Assembly: GCF_029626155.1 (NCBI RefSeq)
Contig: NZ_JARUBL010000001.1
Coordinates: 2,480,001 to 2,544,000 of the forward strand
Source of the DNA: Solwaraspora sp. WMMD1047
GTDB taxonomy: Bacteria; Actinomycetota; Actinomycetes; Mycobacteriales; Micromonosporaceae
Reading direction: 5' to 3'
DNA: 64,000 bases
This document shows positions 1 to 8,564 of the stretch, in pieces; position 1 is the stretch's first letter; every line of letters starts with the position of its first letter. The notes beneath the pieces were generated by a model. It had not been told where the DNA came from and searched no databases. It saw nothing but the letters and a program-made list of their open reading frames with translations. A program made the position numbers and the translations under genes.

Positions 1-2
1 TG

Positions 3-3000
3 GCGGTGCACCACCAGGTCATCCCGCCGACCATCGGCTGCGTCGACCCGCACGAGGAGCTGACCAGGGACGACTCGGCGCTGCGGGTGCTGCGCAAGGC
101 CGAGCCGTGGCCGGACGCCGAGGTACGCGCCGGGATCACCGCGATGGGCTTCGGCGGCATCAACACCCACGTCGTGCTCTCCGGCGGCACCCCGCGGCGG
201 ACCGGTTCGTTCGACACCCGCACCCGGGCGCTCGCGGCCTCCGCACAGGACGCGGAGCTGCTGCTGGTCGACGCCAACTCGCCCGACGAGCTGGCCGCCC
301 GGCTGTCCCGGCTGGTCGAGTTCGTCCCCATGGTGGCCTACGGCCAGCTCACCGACCTCGCCGCGACCCTGCAGCGGGAACTGCGTGACCTGCCCTACCG
401 GGCCGCCGTCGTGGCCAGCTCGCCGGAGGACGCGGTCCGCCGGCTGAGTCGGTTGCTGGACGCCGTCGGGGCCGGCGAGACCCGGCTGATCAGCCCGGAC
501 GGGCGGACCTTCCTCGGCCAGGCCCGCGGGCCGGGCCGGATCGGGTTCCTCTTCCCCGGTCAGGGTTCGGGCCGCGGCACCAGCGGCGGCGCCCTGCGCC
601 GACGGTTCGCCGAGGTCGAGGAGGTATACCAGCGATCCGCGTTGCCGACCGCCGGCGACATGGTGGCTACCGCGGTGGCACAGCCGCGGATCGTCACCGG
701 CGCGATGGCCGGGCTGCGGGCCCTCACCGCGCTGGGCATCGAGGCGACCGTCGCGGTGGGACACAGCCTCGGGGAGATCGCCGCCCTGCACTGGGCCGGC
801 GCGCTCGACGAGCAGACCCTGCTGCGGATCGCCGCCACCCGCGGTCAGACCATGACCGAGCACAGCTCGTCGGGGACGATGGCAAGCGTCGGCGCTCCGC
901 CGGAGGTGGTGCAGGAGCTGATCGGCGACGTGCCGGTGGTGATCGCCGGCTACAACTCCCCGGAGCAGACCGTGGTCGCCGGCTCGGCCGAGGCGGTCGC
1001 GGCGCTCGGACGCAAGGCCGGCGACGCCGGCCTGACCTGGACCCGGTTGTCGGTCTCGCACGCGTTCCACTCGCCGCTGGTGGCACCGGCGGCGGACGCC
1101 TTCGGTGACCGGCTGACCGGCGAGCGGTTCGGCCCGGTCGGCCGGCGGATCATCTCCACCGTGACCGGCGAGGCGCTGGCCGTCGACACCGATCTGCCGG
1201 CGCTGCTGCGCCGCCAGATCACCGATCCGGTGCTGTTCACCCAGGCCGTCGGCCTGGCGGCCAAGGACGTCGACCTGTTCATCGAGGTCGGTCCGGGCCG
1301 GGTGCTCAGCGGCCTGACCACCGCCAGCACCGAGGTGCCGGCGGTGGCCCTGGACACCGACGACGAGTCGATGGCCGGGCTGCTGCGGGTGGTGGGCGCG
1401 GCGTACGTGACCGGCGCCTCGGTCGTGCACGACGCCCTCTTCCACGGCCGGCTGACCCGGCCGCTGCGGGTGGGCGCCGAGTTCAAGTTCTTCGCCAGTC
1501 CGTGCGAGGCGGCCCCGCCGCTGTCCATCGGCGGCGCGGCGCGCCGCCCGTCGGCGCCGACGACGCCGAGCGAACCGGAGCCGGTCGGCGCCCCGGCCGG
1601 TGACGAGTCCAGCCTGGACCTGCTGCGGCGGCTCGCCGCCGAGCGGGCCGAACTGCCGCTCGAGATGGTGGCCGACGACAGCCGGCTCCTCGACGACCTG
1701 CACCTGAGCTCGATCACGGTCGGTCAGGTGATGAACCAGGTCGCCCGGGAACTCGGTCTGTCGGCGGCGCAGACACCGACGAACTTCGCCACCGCCACGG
1801 TCCGCGAACTGGCCGAGGCGCTCGACGAGCTGTCCGAGACGGCCGCCGGCGGCGACACCGGTCCGGCACCCGTGGTCACCGGCGCCGCGCCGTGGGCCCG
1901 GCCGTTCAGCCTGGACCTCGACGTGCTGCCCCGGCCGCCCCGGGCGGCGGCCGAGCCGAACGGCAGCTGGCGGGTGTACGAGGGCGGCCGCAACCCGATC
2001 GCCGAGCCGCTGCGCCAGGCGCTGGAACACGGCGGGGTCGGCGGCGGGGTGCTGGTCTGCCTGCCCCCCGACTGCGACGAGGCCGCCCTGGAACTGGCCC
2101 TGCTGGGCGCCCGGACGGCGTTGGGCGGGCCGGCCGGCGGCCGGTTCGTGCTGGTGCAACACGACCGCGGCGCGGCCGGGCTGGCCAGGACCCTGCGGCT
2201 GGAGGCGCCGCAGGTGCGGACCACGATCGTGCACGTGCCACCGATCGCCGAGGCGGTCGACTGGGTGCTGGCCGAGGTGGCCGCCACCGCCGGCTTCAGC
2301 GAGGCGCACTACGACGCCGACGGGGTCCGCCGGGTGCCGACGCTGCGTGCGATGCCGGCCCGGCAGGCCCGGGTCGAGCAGCCGTTGGACGCCTCCGACG
2401 TGCTGCTGGTGACCGGTGGCGGAAAGGGGATCACCGCCGAGTGCGCCCTGGCGGTCGGCATCGACACCGGTGCCCGACTGGCGATCCTGGGCCGCTCCGA
2501 CCCGGCCGACGACGCCGAACTGGCGGCGAACCTGCGGCGGATGGCCGACAGCGGGCTCACCGTGCACTACGCCCGGGCCGACGTCACCGACGCCGGACAG
2601 GTACGCGACGCGGTCGCCGGCGTCCGGCAGGCCCTCGGGCCGGTCACCGCCGTACTGCACGGGGCCGGCCGCAACGAACCCGCCGCGCTCGGCACCCTCA
2701 CCATGGACGCGTTCCGTCGTACCTTCGCTCCGAAGATCGACGGGCTGCAGGCGGTCCTGGCCGCGGTGGAGCCCGGTGAGCTGCGGCTGCTTGTCACCTT
2801 CGGCAGCATCATCGGCCGGGCCGGGCTGCGCGGCGAGGCGCACTACTCCACGGCGAACGGCTGGCTCGCCGACCTGACCACCGAGTTCGCCGAGCGGCAC
2901 CCGGACTGCCGGGCCCGCTGCATGGAATGGTCGGTCTGGTCCGGGGTCGGGATGGGTGAGCGGCTCTCGGTGGTGGAGTCGCTGTCCCGCGACGGCGTGA

Positions 3001-4574
3001 CGCCGATCTCACCGGACCAGGGCGTAGCGATCATGCGGAGGCTGGTCAGCGACCCGGACGCCCCCACCGTGACGGTCATCAGCGGCCGCACCGAGGGGAT
3101 CGACACCGTCCGGTACGCGCTGCCCGAGCTGCCGCTGCTGCGCTTCGTCGACCGGACCCTGGTCCGGTACCACGGGGTGGAGCTGGTCACCGAGGTGGAG
3201 CTGAGCGCCGGCACCGACCTCTACCTGGCCGACCACCTGCTCGACGGGAACCTGCTGTTCCCGGCGGTCTTCGGCATGGAGGCGATGGCCCAGGTGGCGA
3301 CGGCCGTCACCGGCCGGGACGAGGTGCCGATCATCGAGGAGGCGGAGTTCGCCCGGCCCATCGTGGTGCCGCCCGCGGGCAGCACCACGATCCGGGTGGC
3401 GGCCACCGTGACCGACGGCGAGTACGTCGAGGTGGCCATCCGCAGCGCCGAGACCGGGTTCGCGACCGACCACTTCCGGGCCCGGCTGCGGTTCACCGAC
3501 GGCGGGGTGCCGGACGGCCCGCCGGACCAGGTGACCGGCGATCTGCCGGTCGTGCCGCTGGAACCGATGCGCGACCTCTACGGCGACACGCTTTTCCAGG
3601 GCGGACGGTTCCAGCGGCTGCGCGGCTACCACCGGGCCGCCGCCCGGCACGTCGACGTCGACGTCGAGGCGACCGACGCGGTCGACTGGTTCAGCTCGTT
3701 CCTGCCGGGCACCCTGCTGCTCGGCGACCCGGGCATGCGCGACGCGCTCATGCACGGCAACCAGGTCTGCGTGCCGGACGCCACCTTGCTGCCGCAGGGC
3801 ATCGAGCGGGTGTACCCGGGCGGGGAGAAGCTGGCGGCGGCCGAACGGCTGCGCTACTGCGCCACCGAGCGGTCCCGCGACGGCGACACCTACGTCTACG
3901 ACATCGCGGTCCGCACGATGGCGGGCCAGACCGTCGAACGCTGGGAGGGCCTGCGGCTGCGGGCGGTCCGCAAGAACGACGGGACCGGGCCGTGGGTGGC
4001 GCCGCTGCTCGGGCCCTACCTCGAACGAACCCTCGGGGATCTGCTCGGGGCCCGGATCGGGGTGGCCGTCGAGCCGGAGAACGGGCGGGAACGCCGGGCC
4101 GAGACCGCGGTGGCGGTCGGCCGGGTGCTCGGCGGGCCGGCGCGGCTGCGGTACCGGCCGGACGGCCGGCCCGAACTCGACGGGGCGGGGTCCGTCTCGG
4201 CCGCGCACGGGGCCGGGGTGACGCTGGCCGCGGTGGCGACCGGGGTGCTGGGCTGCGACGTCGAGCCGGTGGTCGACCGCTCGGCCGGCGACTGGGCGGG
4301 GCTGCTCGGGACGAACCTGGCCCTGGCCGAGGTGCTGGCGGCCGACGAGGGCACCGGGCTCGACCCGGCGGCCACCAAGGTCTGGTCGGCCATGGAGTGC
4401 CTGCAGAAGGCCGGCCGGACGGTGAACGCTCCGTTGACCGCGGTGCCGTCGGACCGGGCCGGCTGGACGGTCCTCGCCTCCGGCACGCTGCGGATCGCCA
4501 CCTTCGTCACGGCGCTGCGCGACGGACCGGACCAGGTCGTCTTCGCCTTCCTGACCGATCAGGGACGGGGCTGA
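3..4574 (+). CDS. pksE: Enediyne-type iterative polyketide synthase PksE, 5'-truncated by the window edge
   Basis: PksE enzymes build the linear polyene precursor of enediyne warheads. The reading frame enters from upstream, so most of the ketosynthase is missing. Visible in order (residues counted from base 3): the KS end with GFGGINTHVV near 48, a signature of enediyne synthases; an acyltransferase with GHSLGE near 253 and HAFHSP near 353; an ACP around 540-615 with the candidate phosphopantetheine serine in LHLSS near 570; a ketoreductase with GGGKGI near 804 and a Y-x-x-x-N site in HYSTAN near 947; a dehydratase with DHLLDGNLLFP near 1077; and a C-terminal phosphopantetheinyl transferase with GCDVE near 1418 and KVWSAMECLQKAG near 1460. 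This KS-AT-ACP-KR-DH-PPTase order is that of PksE. The thioesterase starts 2 nt after the stop. The chemistry of the final product cannot be read from this fragment. Confidence 0.93.
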   Translation, partial: AVHHQVIPPTIGCVDPHEELTRDDSALRVLRKAEPWPDAEVRAGITAMGFGGINTHVVLSGGTPRRTGSFDTRTRALAASAQDAELLLVDANSPDELAARLSRLVEFVPMVAYGQLTDLAATLQRELRDLPYRAAVVASSPEDAVRRLSRLLDAVGAGETRLISPDGRTFLGQARGPGRIGFLFPGQGSGRGTSGGALRRRFAEVEEVYQRSALPTAGDMVATAVAQPRIVTGAMAGLRALTALGIEATVAVGHSLGEIAALHWAGALDEQTLLRIAATRGQTMTEHSSSGTMASVGAPPEVVQELIGDVPVVIAGYNSPEQTVVAGSAEAVAALGRKAGDAGLTWTRLSVSHAFHSPLVAPAADAFGDRLTGERFGPVGRRIISTVTGEALAVDTDLPALLRRQITDPVLFTQAVGLAAKDVDLFIEVGPGRVLSGLTTASTEVPAVALDTDDESMAGLLRVVGAAYVTGASVVHDALFHGRLTRPLRVGAEFKFFASPCEAAPPLSIGGAARRPSAPTTPSEPEPVGAPAGDESSLDLLRRLAAERAELPLEMVADDSRLLDDLHLSSITVGQVMNQVARELGLSAAQTPTNFATATVRELAEALDELSETAAGGDTGPAPVVTGAAPWARPFSLDLDVLPRPPRAAAEPNGSWRVYEGGRNPIAEPLRQALEHGGVGGGVLVCLPPDCDEAALELALLGARTALGGPAGGRFVLVQHDRGAAGLARTLRLEAPQVRTTIVHVPPIAEAVDWVLAEVAATAGFSEAHYDADGVRRVPTLRAMPARQARVEQPLDASDVLLVTGGGKGITAECALAVGIDTGARLAILGRSDPADDAELAANLRRMADSGLTVHYARADVTDAGQVRDAVAGVRQALGPVTAVLHGAGRNEPAALGTLTMDAFRRTFAPKIDGLQAVLAAVEPGELRLLVTFGSIIGRAGLRGEAHYSTANGWLADLTTEFAERHPDCRARCMEWSVWSGVGMGERLSVVESLSRDGVTPISPDQGVAIMRRLVSDPDAPTVTVISGRTEGIDTVRYALPELPLLRFVDRTLVRYHGVELVTEVELSAGTDLYLADHLLDGNLLFPAVFGMEAMAQVATAVTGRDEVPIIEEAEFARPIVVPPAGSTTIRVAATVTDGEYVEVAIRSAETGFATDHFRARLRFTDGGVPDGPPDQVTGDLPVVPLEPMRDLYGDTLFQGGRFQRLRGYHRAAARHVDVDVEATDAVDWFSSFLPGTLLLGDPGMRDALMHGNQVCVPDATLLPQGIERVYPGGEKLAAAERLRYCATERSRDGDTYVYDIAVRTMAGQTVERWEGLRLRAVRKNDGTGPWVAPLLGPYLERTLGDLLGARIGVAVEPENGRERRAETAVAVGRVLGGPARLRYRPDGRPELDGAGSVSAAHGAGVTLAAVATGVLGCDVEPVVDRSAGDWAGLLGTNLALAEVLAADEGTGLDPAATKVWSAMECLQKAGRTVNAPLTAVPSDRAGWTVLASGTLRIATFVTALRDGPDQVVFAFLTDQGRG

Positions 4575-4576
4575 CG

Positions 4577-5014
4577 GTGGCGGACTACTTCGAGTACCTG
4601 CACACCGTCGGCTTCGAGGAGACGAACGTCGTCGGCAACGTCTACTACGTCAACTACCTGCGCTGGCAGGGACGGTGTCGGGAGATGTTCCTGAAGTCGC
4701 ACGCACCGGAGGTGCTGGCGGACCTGCAGGACGACCTCAAGCTGTTCACCCTGCGGGTCGACTGCGAGTTCTTCGCCGAGATCACCGCCTTCGACGAGCT
4801 GGCGATCAGGATGCGCCTGGTCGAGCTGGTCCAGACCCAGGTCGAATTCAGCTTCGACTACTTCCGGCTGGACGCCGGCGGAAGTGAGCTGCTGATCGCC
4901 CGGGGTCGCCAGCGGGTGGCCTGCATGCGCGGGCCGAACACCCGGACCGTGCCGACCCGGGTACCGGAGGCACTGATCCGGGCGCTCGAGCCGTACACGG
5001 TCGCCCACCGATAG
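4577..5014 (+). CDS. Enediyne hot-dog thioesterase (CalE7/SgcE10/DynE7-type)
   Basis: A 145-residue single-domain hot-dog thioesterase that releases the polyene from the ACP of PksE. The N-terminal stretch FEETNVVGNVYYVNYLRWQG matches the conserved opening of enediyne thioesterases, including the YVNY strand and the RWQGRCREMF helix. The GTG start lies 2 nt behind the pksE stop, with a purine-rich GGGACGGGG before it, so the two are almost certainly co-translated. Pairing of this enzyme directly with PksE is a reliable marker of enediyne clusters. An open frame continues upstream on the same strand, but that part overlaps pksE in another frame and is not real. Confidence 0.92.
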   Translation: MADYFEYLHTVGFEETNVVGNVYYVNYLRWQGRCREMFLKSHAPEVLADLQDDLKLFTLRVDCEFFAEITAFDELAIRMRLVELVQTQVEFSFDYFRLDAGGSELLIARGRQRVACMRGPNTRTVPTRVPEALIRALEPYTVAHR

Positions 5015-5103
5015 GACGTGCCCACGCCCGACGGGCGCGGGACCACCGACCGCCGGTGGTCCCGCGCCCGCCCGGACAACCCTTGGTGCCACAGGAGGTC
5101 CAC

Positions 5104-5694
5104 GTGAGCGTCGACCAGAACCGTACGAGCGCCGTCACCGCGGCGCCGACCCTGAACCCGGCCGGGGCACCGGACGGACCCGCCGCCCGCGGGGTCGACC
5201 TGTCCGACCACAAGCTACTGCGCCGCGCCTTCGGTACGTTCGCCACCGGCATCACCGTGGTCACGGTGGGTGGGGCGAACCCGCACGGCATGACCGCCAA
5301 CTCCTTCGCCTCGGTCTCCCTCGACCCGCCGCTGGTGCTGGTCTGCGTCGACCACCACGCCACGATGCACGACCGGCTGCTCGACGAGGGCCTCTTCGGC
5401 ATCTCGGTGCTGGGCGCCGATCAGCAGCATGTGGCGCGGCACTTCGCCGACCGATGGCGGCCGCAGGGCCTCGCCGAGTTCGACCCGGTCGACTGGCGAC
5501 CCGGCGAGATCACCGGGGCGCCGCTGATCGGCGGCGCGGTCGCGCAGTTCGAATGCGCCCTGTGGCGCAGCTACGACGGCGGCGACCACACGATCGTCCT
5601 GGGCAACCTGTTGTCCCTGGACCGCTGCGCCGAGCAGGACGCGCTGCTGTTCTTCCAGGGCCGCTTCCGACAGCTCAACGAGGAGACCCGATGA
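5104..5694 (+). CDS. Flavin reductase (FMN-binding split-barrel, SgcE6-like)
   Basis: A 196-residue NAD(P)H:flavin oxidoreductase. Such proteins supply reduced flavin to two-component monooxygenases, and similar genes occur in enediyne clusters. After a roughly 35-residue low-complexity N-terminus, the domain shows FATGITVVTV, HGMTANSFASVSLDPPLVLVCV and a GISVL strand, all typical of the flavin reductase domain. The GTG start at 5104 was chosen because a perfect AGGAGGT sits at 5093-5099; a longer frame from 5056 has no ribosome site. Its stop overlaps the P450 start as ATGA, indicating coupled translation. The oxygenase partner is not evident in the window. Confidence 0.85.
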   Translation: MSVDQNRTSAVTAAPTLNPAGAPDGPAARGVDLSDHKLLRRAFGTFATGITVVTVGGANPHGMTANSFASVSLDPPLVLVCVDHHATMHDRLLDEGLFGISVLGADQQHVARHFADRWRPQGLAEFDPVDWRPGEITGAPLIGGAVAQFECALWRSYDGGDHTIVLGNLLSLDRCAEQDALLFFQGRFRQLNEETR

Positions 5695-7061
5695 CCGTGG
5701 AGAAGAGCGGCACGCCGACCGCCGTCCGGCGGGTGCCGCCGGGCCCGCGCGGCAACGCGATGCTGGGCAAGCTGCGGGAGGTGAACAACGACCGGCTCGG
5801 CCTGATGACCTCGGTCGCGGCCGAATACGGCGACGCCGTCCGGTTGACCATGGGGCCGAAGTCGCTCTACTTCTTCAACCACCCGGAGACCGCGAAGTAC
5901 GTGCTCGCCGACAACCACACCAACTACCACAAGGGGATCGGTCTGATCCACGCCCGCCGGGCGCTCGGTGACGGCCTGTTGACCAGCGAGGGCGCCCTCT
6001 GGCGCAAGCAGCGCAAGGTGATCCAGCCGGTCTTCCAGCGGGAGCGCATCGCCCGGTCCGCCGGGGTGATCGCCGAGGAGGCGGACCGGCTGGTCGGGCA
6101 GCTGCGGACCCGGCTCGACGGCGAGCCCTTCGACGTCGTGCACGAGATGACCGGCCTGACGCTCGGGGTGCTCGGCCGGACCCTGCTCGACGCCGACCTG
6201 AGCGGTTTCGACTCGATCGGCAGTTCGTTCGAGGCGGTGCAGGACCAGGCGATGTTCGAGATGGTGTCGCTGAGCATGGTGCCCACCTGGGTACCGCTGC
6301 CGCGGCAGGTCAGGTTCCGGCGGGCCCGCCGGGACCTGCAACGCATCGTCGACCAGCTGGTGGAACAGCGGGTGGCGCGCGGCACCGACGGCGAGGACGT
6401 GCTGTCCAGGCTGATCAACTCCACCAGCCAGGAGAGTGATCCGCAGGTCCGCCAGGCCCGGATGCGCGACGAGCTGGTGACGTTGCTGCTGGCCGGTCAC
6501 GAGACGACCGCGAGCACCCTCGGCTGGAGCTTCTACCTGCTCGACCGGCACCCGGAGGTGTTCGAGCGGCTGCGTGCGGAGGCGATCGAGGTGCTGGGGG
6601 ACCGGCTGCCGGTGTACCAGGACCTGCACCGGCTCACCTACACCGCGGCGGTGGTCGAGGAGGTGATGCGGCTCTACCCGCCGGTCTGGATCCTGCCCCG
6701 GCGCGCCGTCGCCGACGACGAGGTGGGTGGCTACCACGTGCCGGCCGGGGCGGACGTGTTGATCTGCGCCTATACGCTGCACCGGCATCCGGCGTTCTGG
6801 CCGGAGCCGGACCGCTTCGACCCGGAGCGGTTCGGTACCGGGCGGACCGAGCGGTCCCGGTACGCCTACATCCCGTTCGGGGCGGGCCCGCGCTTCTGCG
6901 TGGGCAACAACCTGGGGATGATGGAGGCGGTCTTCGTGCTCGCCATGGTGGCCCGGGAGTTCCGACTCGCCAAGGTGCCGGGCTATCCGGTGGTCGCCGA
7001 GCCGATGCTGTCGCTGCGGATTCGCGGCGGATTGCCGATGACCGTGCGGGCGGCCGATTGA
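5691..7061 (+). CDS. Cytochrome P450 monooxygenase, enediyne-cluster associated
   Basis: A 456-residue haem monooxygenase, longer than most bacterial P450s (about 400 residues) and closer in layout to CYP102/CYP4-like proteins. Visible motifs are the C-helix RKQRKVIQPVF, the oxygen-activating I-helix AGHETT near residue 268, the ExxR in EEVMR near 323 and the haem loop FGAGPRFCVG with the cysteine ligand near 403. No signal peptide or membrane anchor is seen. It overlaps the flavin reductase stop by 4 nt, so it is last in the pksE-thioesterase-reductase-P450 transcript. An oxidative tailoring role in warhead or side-chain maturation is inferred from context only; substrate and redox partner are unknown. 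Confidence 0.9.
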   Translation: MTVEKSGTPTAVRRVPPGPRGNAMLGKLREVNNDRLGLMTSVAAEYGDAVRLTMGPKSLYFFNHPETAKYVLADNHTNYHKGIGLIHARRALGDGLLTSEGALWRKQRKVIQPVFQRERIARSAGVIAEEADRLVGQLRTRLDGEPFDVVHEMTGLTLGVLGRTLLDADLSGFDSIGSSFEAVQDQAMFEMVSLSMVPTWVPLPRQVRFRRARRDLQRIVDQLVEQRVARGTDGEDVLSRLINSTSQESDPQVRQARMRDELVTLLLAGHETTASTLGWSFYLLDRHPEVFERLRAEAIEVLGDRLPVYQDLHRLTYTAAVVEEVMRLYPPVWILPRRAVADDEVGGYHVPAGADVLICAYTLHRHPAFWPEPDRFDPERFGTGRTERSRYAYIPFGAGPRFCVGNNLGMMEAVFVLAMVAREFRLAKVPGYPVVAEPMLSLRIRGGLPMTVRAAD

Positions 7062-7091
7062 CGGCTCCACCCGCGATGTCGGGTCGGGTTG

Positions 7092-7155
7092 CCCGCCTTC
7101 GGGTGCGGCGGGAACTCGATAACGGCGGGGCCGACCCTCATCGGCCGACCCCGCC
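7092..7155. terminator. Hairpin pair between convergent P450 and AraC genes
   Basis: Two GC-rich hairpins lie where the genes converge. One pairs CCCGCC (7092-7097) with GGCGGG (7107-7112). The other pairs GGCGGGG (7124-7130) with CCCCGCC (7149-7155) and overlaps the AraC stop. There is no T-tract, as is common for actinomycete terminators, so bidirectional termination is inferred. Confidence 0.5.
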
Positions 7156-7923
7156 CAGCAATCCGACTCGACCGCTCGCCGCCGCGGCAAGCGCCGACTG
7201 GATGTCGATCAAGGCCAGCAGAATGGGCGGGTCGATAGTCTGCATCTCCACCAGTGTGATGTCGACGTGGGTCAGGCTGGTGACCGGGTCAATGGAAACC
7301 GGACCACCCATTCCGACCAATGGTGCGGCACCGTTCATCGGCGGCCAGCAGGAGAGTGCGTCGGATCGGGGTGAGGCGACCGCCAGGACGTACCAGATGC
7401 CATTTGGCACGTTCTCCAGCTCGCAGGAGCCGGCCCGGTCGAGGATGTTGCAACTGATCGGCCGACCTTCGGGGATGCGGTCCGGGAAGACGCCGACGAA
7501 AACCGGGCCGAGATCCTCGTGGCGCGGGGCCCGAATGTCGCATCGAATGCCGGCGGTGCAGGTGCCGGCCATCCATTCGTTCTCCACCTGGGTCAGGGCG
7601 CTGAAGCCCCGCAGCCGGCGGAAGGTGGTGGGTGACATGCCCACGCTCGCGGTGAATCGGCTGGTGAAGGTGCCTACGCTGGTGTAGCCCACGCGGTGGC
7701 TGATGTCCGCGACGGTCAGCGGCGTCTCCATGAGGAGTCGCTTGGCCTCGTTCAGCCGCATGGCCGACAGGAATCGTCCGGGTGACACTCCGGTGACCCG
7801 GTGGAAGACGCGGGAGAAATGGAACTTGCTGAACATGGCGGCCCGAGCCATGTCGTCCACGGTGAGTTGCTCGCCAAGGTTCTGCCGCATAGTTTGAATG
7901 ACGTGTTCGACGACCTCTTTCAT
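7138..7923 (-). CDS. AraC-family transcriptional regulator with N-terminal DNA-binding domain
   Basis: A 261-residue regulator. The first roughly 105 residues hold the double helix-turn-helix of the AraC family: LTVDDMARAAMFSKFHFSRVFHRVTG, then LTVADISHRVGYTSVGTFTSRF and the terminal P-TTFRR. The remaining roughly 155 residues form an unrecognised effector or dimerisation domain with several cysteines. Most AraC proteins carry the DNA-binding domain at the C-terminus, so this arrangement is reversed. It converges on the enediyne P450 and has a long upstream region (7924-8564), consistent with a cluster-edge regulator, but no target site is identifiable. Confidence 0.82.
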   Translation of the reverse strand: MKEVVEHVIQTMRQNLGEQLTVDDMARAAMFSKFHFSRVFHRVTGVSPGRFLSAMRLNEAKRLLMETPLTVADISHRVGYTSVGTFTSRFTASVGMSPTTFRRLRGFSALTQVENEWMAGTCTAGIRCDIRAPRHEDLGPVFVGVFPDRIPEGRPISCNILDRAGSCELENVPNGIWYVLAVASPRSDALSCWPPMNGAAPLVGMGGPVSIDPVTSLTHVDITLVEMQTIDPPILLALIDIQSALAAAASGRVGLLGGVGR

Positions 7924-8564
7924 AACGCCTCCTGTTTACGTGCAGATTTCGGGCGTTTGACGATTTAGGAAAGCAACCGGCTCGCGTTGCTCGCCGTGCG
8001 CACATGAAGATGACTACCGCGGGTGATGTCACCGGGTAGTGGCCGCGCGGGTGCGCCGGCGATCTGTTCCCCCGTTCCCCCCTTGCAGCCCGACAGATCG
8101 AGACCTATGTTAGCGGAGCTGGATTTCAATGTGAAGAACATTCCCGGCGCCGGGATGTCATCAATTCTGCCCGCCCGGCATCGGGCTCCGGAGCGGCGTC
8201 CGTGAGGTGGTGAAGTTGGGTGCGTGAAGTCGGATTCACCCTCGACGAAATATCCGGCTATGTCGGATGTTGCCGGCTACTCCGGTATCGTTGCCGTGAA
8301 TGTGGTTGGGGCTGGCCGGTCTAATACAATACGTCGGGTAATCGCGGCAGCTGTCGTCGATCCGATAGCGGCGGAAAGTATTATCAACATAACCGTCAGT
8401 TGGGGCGGCGGCTACTCTGCGGTGAGACCGTGGCCGGTACTCGCGGGCCGGAGCCGACGGCTCCGGCCCCGCTTCTCCGCAGCCGGGAGGCCGATTCCCG
8501 ACCCGGCCCCGCCCGTCGCATGGTACGAATCATCTGTAATGGGGGAAGTCGGGCGGGGCGACGG
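7924..8564. other. Long intergenic region between divergent AraC and ltrA genes
   Basis: About 640 bases with no credible gene. Short open frames here lack a ribosome site and family resemblance. The stretch 8260-8400 is clearly more AT-rich than its neighbours (TATTATCAACATAA, CTAATACAATACG), as expected for promoters of the flanking divergent genes. I see no riboswitch or repeat. Confidence 0.5.

Noticed and set aside
3009-4208. A 399-codon minus-strand frame inside pksE
   Set aside because: The plus strand has clear KR, DH and PPTase motifs here.
5571-7190. A 539-codon minus-strand frame
   Set aside because: Antisense shadow of the P450; His/Arg-rich composition.
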